NCBI GenBank assembly: GCA_021464525.1
Contig: JADRCO010000015.1
Span: 1 to 64,000 of the forward strand
From: Rhizophagus sp. LPA8_4_AMF
Taxonomy: Eukaryota > Glomeromycota > Glomeromycetes > Glomerales > Glomeraceae
Length of the DNA: 64,000 nt
Reading direction: 5' to 3'
In this document: positions 56,685 to 64,000 of the stretch, piece after piece
Layout of the letters: every line of letters starts with the position of its first letter
Position numbering within the stretch: the stretch's first letter is position 1
Position numbers and translations under genes: made by a program
The notes under the pieces: model-generated
Told to the model about the DNA's origin: nothing
Seen by the model: only the letters and a program-made list of their open reading frames with translations
Databases searched by the model: none

Positions 56685-58250
56685 ATGGTGCTAGCATCGG
56701 AGTTATTTGATAGAGTTCAAAAATATCATGAAAATAAGAGAGAACAAAACAAAGAACTAGATATTCGTAAGGATTTGGATGAGCTAAATAACTCTTGGAG
56801 TACTTTTAGAAGAGCGATATATTTTATCCCAAATTTAGCGGGCGAGTTAAAGTTAGTGGGCAAGTTAAACCTAACTGGTTTCAAAAACCTAACGAAATTG
56901 GATTGCAACGATAATAATCTTACTACGTTGGATGTTAGTGAATGTCGTAAACTTGAAACATTGTTTTGTCAAAACAACAAGTTGATTAGTTTAGAATTGC
57001 CTAGCTTTTCAAATATCGCTACCTTGAACATAGGCAATAATCGACTCAACGATTACTCTATTTTCAAAAGGTTATCTTCTAAGAAATTAGTTTATTTAGA
57101 CATTAGAGATAATGCGTTTCCTAAGAAAGACTTATCCTTTCTTCGTAAATTCAATAAATTGAATACACTTAAATTGGGAAGAAAGAAATTAAACGTCGAA
57201 TATTTAGTGAAAACTGGCATAGACATACATATTAATACCTTTGACGGCTCATTAAAACATTTAGAGAATATGTCACAATTACATTATTTGAGTATTTGTA
57301 ACACTAACATTAATAAAGGTTTAAAATATTTACCAGATAGCTTAAAAGAAATTAAATGTGGTACTACATTTAATTCTAACCATTATAAGTGCAGTGATAT
57401 ATGTAATAAATTGAAGAGTTGTTTAAAGGAGAAGAAAGATACTGTATATGACTTAGAAATTTGGAGGAAAAAGAGGCAAAGTGGCGATTCATGCAAAACT
57501 CCACGTGAAAAGCAAAGAGAACCAAATACAGTAAATATCCTCCTCATTGGTAGTACTAGTAGAAAGTCCAACTTTTATAATCTCTTAGTAACTGGTAAAA
57601 GAATAGTAGATGAAATAAATGTTCAGTTTAAAGAAGATGAAATAGAGTATAATATAGTTCATACGTCAGAAGTTAACAAGCAAAATATGTTATGGGCTGC
57701 GAAAAAAGCCGTTGATTTACTTGAAGGTGGTATAAATCGAATTTTATTTATTGTAGATGATGATGATAATTTTGATGCGAAAAAAGTTTATAAAATGTTA
57801 AAGGAAGATATTTTTGATGATGATGTCACAGATTATATTACAATTATAATTACTTGTGAACAAAGAGAAAGAGATACGTTCAAAGAATGTGATGATATTA
57901 TTTATGAAAATAGTTTAAAACAAAATGGTAATAATAGAGTTGAGTTATTACGAGATTTGAAAAATTGTGATCGAGTTTATATACCAGAAAACCTGAAAGC
58001 AAATTTGGAAAGCTTAATAGCTAAGGTCAGTGGAAATTTGAATGCAAATCAACTTAGTGAAGAAGGAAAAAAAATAATTGGTGAGATAGAAGCAACAAGG
58101 AATGCGATAATAGGTGAAATTCGTACTTTGCATAATGATCTGATAAGTTTAAAGAATGAAGATTTAGCAACCAGGAATCTAGAAGCTTGCGTTTCACTTA
58201 TCGATTCAGCAGTAAAAGTAGCAACTTTTGTTGGTTGTATAATACAGTAA
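56685..58250 (+). CDS. LRR protein fused to a degenerate AIG1-like GTPase domain (521 aa)
   Basis: A single-exon ATG frame with AATAAA at 58435. Residues about 45-130 hold leucine-rich repeats (GKLNLTGFKNLTKLDCNDNN, NLTTLDVSECRKLETLFC, NKLISLEL), continuing more weakly to about 230. From about 285 a fold resembling AIG1/TRAFAC GTPases follows: VNILLIGSTSRKSNFYNLL in the P-loop place, EIEYNIVHTSEVNKQ in the switch/G3 place, NRILFIVDDDDNFDAKKVY and DDVTDYITIIITCEQ. The P-loop lacks the GK[ST] glycine and one residue, and DTxG is HTSE, so GTP binding is doubtful. The end (458-521) is a probable coiled coil with a short hydrophobic tail. LRR plus AIG1-like domain suggests an immune- or self-recognition-type intracellular protein (inference). 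Confidence 0.8.
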   Translation: MVLASELFDRVQKYHENKREQNKELDIRKDLDELNNSWSTFRRAIYFIPNLAGELKLVGKLNLTGFKNLTKLDCNDNNLTTLDVSECRKLETLFCQNNKLISLELPSFSNIATLNIGNNRLNDYSIFKRLSSKKLVYLDIRDNAFPKKDLSFLRKFNKLNTLKLGRKKLNVEYLVKTGIDIHINTFDGSLKHLENMSQLHYLSICNTNINKGLKYLPDSLKEIKCGTTFNSNHYKCSDICNKLKSCLKEKKDTVYDLEIWRKKRQSGDSCKTPREKQREPNTVNILLIGSTSRKSNFYNLLVTGKRIVDEINVQFKEDEIEYNIVHTSEVNKQNMLWAAKKAVDLLEGGINRILFIVDDDDNFDAKKVYKMLKEDIFDDDVTDYITIIITCEQRERDTFKECDDIIYENSLKQNGNNRVELLRDLKNCDRVYIPENLKANLESLIAKVSGNLNANQLSEEGKKIIGEIEATRNAIIGEIRTLHNDLISLKNEDLATRNLEACVSLIDSAVKVATFVGCIIQ

Positions 58251-58434
58251 TTTAATATAATGTGACATCTGTACAAGTTTTTTCGATTTTATAGGATTAT
58301 TTAAAAAGGAAAAGGAGACAGATTTTATTTTGGAGTTCCTTTAAAATTGATTATTAATATCTTAACGGCAGCTTAGTTTTTAAATTCCGTAGATTTTTAT
58401 TTGTATATATTATTAAATATGTTTATCTTATATA

Positions 58435-58440
58435 AATAAA
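58435..58440 (+). terminator. Polyadenylation signal of the LRR/AIG1-like gene
   Basis: AATAAA 185 bp after the stop codon, in AT-rich DNA. Position is plausible; other A-rich signals are nearby. Confidence 0.4.
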
Positions 58441-58484
58441 GCTCTGTAATCCTGTAATTATTAAAGAAAGAAATATTTTATTTA

Positions 58485-58563
58485 GAGAAATAAATTGAGA
58501 AATAAATTGAGTGAAAAATAAATTGAGAAAGAAATGAAATTGAGAAAGAAATAAATTTTGAGA
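58485..58563. repeat. AAATAAATTGAGA short tandem repeat
   Basis: Five or six imperfect units of GAGAAA(T/G)AAATT occur in tandem. Non-coding. Confidence 0.7.
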
Positions 58564-58980
58564 AAATTTAAAAACCTTCTTGTAACTAATAATAGGTCAC
58601 ATGATGAGTATTTATTAATGCAACTGCGCAATTTTTTTGTTTGTTGTAATGTGATAATGTGGCATATTACCCATCAGTCCATCACCCTCTGGGCGGCATT
58701 ACGAAATTATGAAATTAACCATGTGAAGGTGTGACACGGGTGACAAATTATATGTGGTCATGTGGAAGTGAAAAATATAATTATAGTTATATTGTATAGC
58801 GTAAAGTTTCAAAATATTTTCTTTTACATATACTTTTTTATTATTAAAGTTTAAAATATTAAAAAGAATTAATTATTTTTATTAAACCTACATAAAAATA
58901 AAGTTTCTTTTCATTTAATTTATTGTAACACATTATTATTATGAGGACCAAATTTCAGTTCAAATGACCCATTTTTACAC
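58564..58980. other. Non-coding interval
   Basis: No gene recognised. A GC-richer patch occurs at 58.67-58.75 kb. Confidence 0.35.
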
Positions 58981-58984
58981 TCCA

Positions 58985-59170
58985 CGTTTTATCCCTCCCC
59001 TCCGACTTGTGATTCATTTGACCTTTACTAAGCTAAGATACTTTTTATTCACAATTTTAATGTGTGAAGCGTATGACCTTTTTTTCACATCCCCGAAGTT
59101 GTGAATCATATGACTACTTTTTCACACCCCGAACTTGTGAATAAAAAAAAAATTTAGTTCACAACTTTAA
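58985..59170. repeat. Degenerate tandem repeat with CGAACTTGTGAATCATATGAC-like units
   Basis: At least three units: CGACTTGTGATTCATTTGAC, CGAAGTTGTGAATCATATGA and CGAACTTGTGAAT, each followed by C, T-rich sequence with TTTTTCACA. Non-coding. Confidence 0.6.
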
Positions 59171-61210
59171 CTACTGGAATGCCGCAATAATTTTTTCAAC
59201 AAAATATATTTTCATACTGTAAAACGTTCGGTTAAAAACACATCGTCTTACGGTAATAAAAATAATAATCCTGTTGCAGACTGCAACATCACATTTAGCT
59301 TTTTAATATTATTTTAAAAATATATATACATTTTATTTACTTAAAATCTAAGATTTCTATGATTAAGTTTTGTTGTTGTACGTCATCACGTGCTAGATGG
59401 ACTCTACAATATTATAATTTGGAATTAGAGAAGAATTTCCATCGGATTGTCGAATTATATCGGACCGTAATCGGATTTCAATTCTCCTTATCAAACACGA
59501 AGACATTAGGATCCACAGTATCTTGACAAAATATTGCGAATGAAAATTTAAAAAGCATCAAAATGCATAGATAATCGTGTATGTGAACATTTCACGAATT
59601 ATCATTAATGTTCCTTACTTACTTCCTTACTCTAATATCCTTTCAGTTAATTATCATAATTTTTTTCCTTTACTCAACACTCATTTGAAGAAAATTAATT
59701 TGTCAATAGTGCCACTTTTTGATTTTTCTAAATTTCTTATCCCGCACTATATAATGTTGTTGTCCTTTGATTGAATAAAATTGTTAAAAAACAAAGTCCA
59801 AAATTCAATGTTTTTATAATATAAGTACAAGATCTGAATCTTCTGGAAAGTTTATGAAATTCATAACTTTACTTAAAATATGTCGAATGATCTCTTCCTC
59901 CTGCACGTTTCTTCTGCGAATTTATGATTGGTCCTGTATAGATTAATTGATATTATCCACCTTGCTTTGTTTCAATTCCTTCATCGTATTTTCAACTGAG
60001 CTTTGATTATTTTGAATATAGTAGATCATCAATCATGCATTACCAGAGATGACTAATCGTTCGTTTAAACCAATCCTTCGCTGCGATTGATTTTGTCAAA
60101 TTTCCAAACAGGAGCTTGAATATACAGTATATAGGAAGTTTGTTTGGACAATTTTACTAACAAAGGTAATTTTAATTAAAATTATGACCTAGATAATTCT
60201 CCCAACTTTATTTCGTCCATCATCATGGTGAAACTTGAAATAGATTTGTAAAGAAAAGAGGAAACCCCACTAACATTTATATGTGATTTAATTTATAGTA
60301 TAATGGATGCGAACCAAAACAATAGCTTAAATCTTATAGTAATAACTTATCTGTTATATATAATAAGATGAAATAAAAGTTCACGACCGGATATTTTAAA
60401 TTATTAAAAAAAATTTATTTGTACAAAACATTCGCAGCAACAGTAAATTTGTCATAATTCGTACAAAAAATAAAACTCTAAATATTTTAAATTTTGATAT
60501 TTTTTTTTAAATAATACATATAAAAATCATCTTGTTTTACATTTACGGTAAATTAATAAAACTAGGGAAACGGAACAACGAGTATATTTCAGGGGGTTCC
60601 AAAAGGAAATAACACGACTCCGGACAAAAAATTCTAATTTTCCGTGTACTATAACACTAACTCTGTCTTTAGCTGATGAACTTTATTAGTTCAATGAAAT
60701 TCTGTATAAGGAATCAAAAACCCATTTTGTTTTTAAGAAAATACGGATTTGTTTTATACCCTGATATCATGACGGAATTCTCTGCATAAATTATCTGTCG
60801 CGCAATAAGGCTGACGCAATTTAATTAACGTTTAAAGAAAATACACATTAAAATAATTCATTGAAAATAAGTTTACTAAATCGTGATGAGATATTTTCAT
60901 TTGATAATATTTATAATGTCATCGTACATTATTTTATTTTTCCAATATATTAGTATAGTTTCATAATTTTAGTTTAATCCCTCGTGATAAGAAAAATATC
61001 AATGACGGAAGATAAAACGAATACTACGCAAGAACTGCGTCTAAAAACGTTATTTTGGATCAAAAATAGACAAGGCTTAATATGAAAGGACTTTATTTTT
61101 ATAAAAACGTATTATATAGATCAGAAGTTACAAATTGCAGAGATTTAAAAACTGATCATTCCTATTTGTCATTAAAAAGTACCACATATAATAAGAATAA
61201 GAATAAGCTT
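59171..61210. other. Long non-coding interval
   Basis: AT-rich DNA; frames at 59.58-59.77 and 61.08-61.33 kb have no recognisable content, the latter running antisense into the next gene. GC-richer stretches near 60.58-60.80 kb could be old repeats. No gene called. Confidence 0.35.
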
Positions 61211-61225
61211 TATTTATCATTACAG

Positions 61226-64000
61226 TTATCTACGTTTAAAAGTTGTCTCATAAGGAAAGACGAATTCTTCATGATTTTTATCTGTCAACGGATCTTTAGG
61301 TTTCTCCTTACGGCAACCTGTGAGAGGTTGTAGAGTACTTTGGCCTATGCGGCAAGCTACAGCTGGAATGCGTATAGTGAGATAATCTGCAATCTGTGCA
61401 CCGTATTTGATGAGTTTTCCATTGATGCTGATATCTCCCACACAAAATTTTTTATCTTTAACCTCATATTCTCCACGAACGTATAATTTATGTTCATCAC
61501 TGCCACGGGTAAAATTCCAGTAAGAATGTGCATCTGAGCCATCAGGGGTATTGAATGCAGAAGTATCAAGCTCATCTAAATAAATCGCAACAGGGTCGCG
61601 AATAGTCACGTCTGCACCTTGGCGGGTTAAACTGTTTACAACGGCTCCAATATGTGGATCAGAAAATCTGTCGGCTTTGCCGTAACTGCCACATTTGATG
61701 AGTTCTTGTTCTGAAGACAAGGCACGTCCATTAATGACACGAACAACGCTGGAACCACCGGCAAGCTCAATTTCAGCCTCAAGCGTATTGTCCTTTTGGG
61801 TCAAATGTATGATGTTTCCAGTATTAGTATTATTGTTCCAAATGTTTTTTGGGTTATATTTATTATTAACATAAAGATCCTCTTTTTTTATATCATTTAT
61901 ACCGGTAAGTTTCCTATACAATTCTACCAATTTGTCTGGATCTTCCTCAGCGATTAAATTCCAATATTCTGGTCCTTCACATGTAAATGTAACCTTCGTT
62001 ATTTTTCCTTCAGAATTCCTTAAGACGCTCCATTCACAATATTCATCATGATTATCACGCGATGAATCAGCTGTTTCCCAGCGTTGCTTATCCGTGACAG
62101 TTCTCATTGAAACTTGGTTTGGAAATGCTGTCCAGACAATATCTTTTTCCGCTTTCACGCCTGATGTGTAAGTCGATGTGGGATCATAGTATTGAAAGCG
62201 TGGCCCATCAAAGGTATAATCATCTGGAAAACCTTTGATAGCGCTGTTGGTCCACTTTTTCACTAATTCATTCCATTTATCTTTTAGTTCTTCTTTCAAA
62301 TCATCGAGATACGCGGGTGGATTAAATTTACTTAGTATGTAATCAGGCTTGCCTTGGGGCAAAAACTCATCTTCAAGCTCATTTTTCAGAACAGGGCAAA
62401 CTGTTCCTAGGGGCGTCATTTCCAGCTTTAATGCACCACTGGGGATGTTGTTGCATACAGGGAAGGTCAGCTCAAATTCGTTTAGAGGCTTGACACGAAA
62501 CATACGTCTGCGAGATTCAGCAAGCTGAACAAGATCATCAACGCCGTCTTGTTTTTGTAAATTTAACTGCAAGTTAAAAAAATACTGTTCAATAATCCGT
62601 TTACAATTTGCTTTCAAATCATCATCATTGTGGTTCCAATACTTTAAGAAAACGGCTTCACTGGAATGTTCCGATGAAGTCTCAGCGGCTTTCTCTATTC
62701 TTTTCACGATTTCATCAACGAGATCATATTTTGTGCCGTCGTAATTTGTAGTGTCTGGAATGTGTCTCAACAATCGTTTACGACGCCTTGAATCTAACGG
62801 GTTGCAAAAATCGATCATCAACAAACATAGAATAAATCTGCAGCTCAACAATGGAGGTAGTTCCTCTTTTCGAGTTTCTCCGCGCATAAAAAATCTTTTA
62901 TTAAGAAGTATTGGAAGCAGAGAAGTGTCTTCAAATGCGGGTTCTGGAACGGGAAATGCAAACATTCCATCACCTTCCTGGACAATTTTACCATCAGATT
63001 TCAAACACACTCCATATTTCTCTATGCCATTCAAATACATTTCCGCACGGACTTTGATTGGTGAAAGATCAAAATTTATGAAGTCAGAAAGTTGGTTAAC
63101 CATGTCGATATTTATGAAAAACGACGCGGGAAGGAACAATTCATCCTGTGGCGCGATTGAGGAGTATTCTTTATCGACTGAGATTATATTGTATGTGGTA
63201 TTATCAATAACCTGTCGCATAAATTCTTCGACGCTTCCAACTTTATAGGTTGAAGGATCCGTATAATCGTTTATTCGAACAGTATTCCATTCTGAAACGG
63301 CGTCCTTGACGATATGTTCAAGTCTATTTGCATCCGACAGTTCTACGAATATAGGTTCTTTCCTAAGTGGATCTTCAGGATCGAGACAATCAGAAATTAC
63401 AAAAAATTGAGAATTCCAATGTACCCAAGGCCTGTTAAGTTCCTTCATTACCAAAGAGCCATTAACATGCCCATCAAAAGGACCCTTATTACGTGTATTA
63501 TTTTCGAACGCATTCCACGAATTTCCAAGCCACCACCATTCATTTTCCTTGTTTCGTTGATAAAAGTTGAAGGCGTGATGTTTGTTGCTCCAAGCTGCCA
63601 CTTGTAAAAAGTGAACTTTAGAATCCAGATGCGGTGAAGAAACAATAAATATTAAGTCTATTGGTTGATAATTACGACCTTTAGCGTTAGGTTGAAAAGT
63701 AACTACGAAACGAACGTGCCGATCAATGTCTTTAGTTTCTTCAGACCACGTGAGATTTGCTCCATCTGCGACCATAAATGATCTCCGTTTCATATCGTCA
63801 TCACCGAGAGTTGTCATGAGACGACGCATGTCAAAAGGGATTATATCAACGGGTGATTTATCTTTCCAAAATTTGACTAGCTTACTGCCAAAACCATCAT
63901 CAAACTTCTCCAAGTCATTCTCTTTAATAGCAACAAGAGTTTCTTCATCGTCAGGGTCAGAGCCATATACAACTTTAAAGAACCAGTCATCCTTAAGTTT
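61226..64000 (-). CDS. Large intronless protein of unknown function, 5' end outside the window
   Basis: The minus-strand frame is open from the window edge (starting ...KLKDDWFFKVVYGSDPDD) to a stop at 61228-61226, at least 924 residues with no intron. I do not recognise a named domain. The middle has many aromatic and charged residues (NEWWWLGNSWNAF, RPWVHWNSQF). A lysine-rich linker (LKEELKDKWNELVKKW) lies near residue 590. The C-terminal part (about 700-900) looks like a compact beta-rich domain with SDPHIGAVVNSLTRQGADV, RDPVAIYLDEL, VGDISINGKLIKYGAQIAD and a final IGQS...GCRKEK. No signal peptide can be judged. GC is near 40% in sampled lines, against about 30% or less around it, which with the lack of introns could mean a foreign origin (inference). 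AATAAA follows the stop on the same strand (61216-61211). Confidence 0.85.
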   Translation of the reverse strand, partial: KLKDDWFFKVVYGSDPDDEETLVAIKENDLEKFDDGFGSKLVKFWKDKSPVDIIPFDMRRLMTTLGDDDMKRRSFMVADGANLTWSEETKDIDRHVRFVVTFQPNAKGRNYQPIDLIFIVSSPHLDSKVHFLQVAAWSNKHHAFNFYQRNKENEWWWLGNSWNAFENNTRNKGPFDGHVNGSLVMKELNRPWVHWNSQFFVISDCLDPEDPLRKEPIFVELSDANRLEHIVKDAVSEWNTVRINDYTDPSTYKVGSVEEFMRQVIDNTTYNIISVDKEYSSIAPQDELFLPASFFINIDMVNQLSDFINFDLSPIKVRAEMYLNGIEKYGVCLKSDGKIVQEGDGMFAFPVPEPAFEDTSLLPILLNKRFFMRGETRKEELPPLLSCRFILCLLMIDFCNPLDSRRRKRLLRHIPDTTNYDGTKYDLVDEIVKRIEKAAETSSEHSSEAVFLKYWNHNDDDLKANCKRIIEQYFFNLQLNLQKQDGVDDLVQLAESRRRMFRVKPLNEFELTFPVCNNIPSGALKLEMTPLGTVCPVLKNELEDEFLPQGKPDYILSKFNPPAYLDDLKEELKDKWNELVKKWTNSAIKGFPDDYTFDGPRFQYYDPTSTYTSGVKAEKDIVWTAFPNQVSMRTVTDKQRWETADSSRDNHDEYCEWSVLRNSEGKITKVTFTCEGPEYWNLIAEEDPDKLVELYRKLTGINDIKKEDLYVNNKYNPKNIWNNNTNTGNIIHLTQKDNTLEAEIELAGGSSVVRVINGRALSSEQELIKCGSYGKADRFSDPHIGAVVNSLTRQGADVTIRDPVAIYLDELDTSAFNTPDGSDAHSYWNFTRGSDEHKLYVRGEYEVKDKKFCVGDISINGKLIKYGAQIADYLTIRIPAVACRIGQSTLQPLTGCRKEKPKDPLTDKNHEEFVFPYETTFKRR

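Noticed and set aside
62751-63607. Plus-strand frames within 62.7-63.6 kb
   Set aside because: Antisense shadows of the large minus-strand gene.

Overview
The window is AT-rich eukaryotic DNA that looks like an arbuscular mycorrhizal fungus (Glomeromycota, most likely Rhizophagus). The reasons are the very low GC intergenic DNA, two-exon genes with GTAAGT-type introns, many short inverted-repeat elements, and a lineage-specific expansion of kinase-like genes. Those genes carry an N-terminal CxxC...CxxC module followed by the WTSGN...YLEWI...FD...F block, which I associate with the expanded Rhizophagus kinase-like families. This assignment rests on recognition, not on a search.

Positions 1-49 kb hold a cluster of eight paralogous kinase-like genes: copy 1 (+, 2.6-4.0 kb), copy 2 (-, 7.3-9.1), copy 3 (-, 16.8-19.6), copy 4 (+, 23.8-25.8), copy 5 (-, 31.5-33.6), copy 6 (+, frameshifted, 37.1-39.4), copy 7 (+, 43.9-45.3) and copy 8 (+, broken, 47.4-48.9). 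At least seven smaller relics of the same family lie between them. Each gene has one intron at the same place: exon 1 codes for the zinc-ribbon-like module, the linker and the start of the N-lobe, and exon 2 codes for the rest of the kinase fold. All copies keep the VAIK-type lysine, the Asn of the catalytic loop, the Asp of DFG (as DTG) and APE, but all have lost the HRD aspartate (HGH, HGN or HRN). The family therefore looks like a pseudokinase array.

The middle of the cluster is built from tandem copies of a divergent gene pair. Unit A (about 15.2-26.6 kb; copies 3 and 4) and unit B (about 29.5-39.9 kb; copies 5 and 6) align through genes, introns, intergenic DNA and 3' flanks. An older, decayed unit 0 (copy 2 plus an exon-1 stub at 15.0 kb) precedes them. 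Differences between A and B are mostly insertions: short inverted-repeat elements, a processed retrocopy with a poly(A) tract (21.65-22.19 kb), and an inverted hairpin module. Copies 2, 3 and 5 appear to use GC-AG introns.

From 49 to 56 kb lies a repeat zone: an LTR-like fragment, a decayed pogo/Tigger-like DNA transposon with an intron in its transposase, a relic of an ordinary (HRD-type) kinase, orphan terminal exons, a palindromic GGCTCGAGC repeat and a minisatellite. At 56.7-58.3 kb there is an intact intronless gene coding for leucine-rich repeats fused to a degenerate AIG1-like GTPase domain. The right end (61.2 kb to the edge) holds a large intronless minus-strand gene of unknown function with visibly higher GC than its surroundings; its 5' end lies outside the window. 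No rRNA, tRNA or CRISPR was seen.
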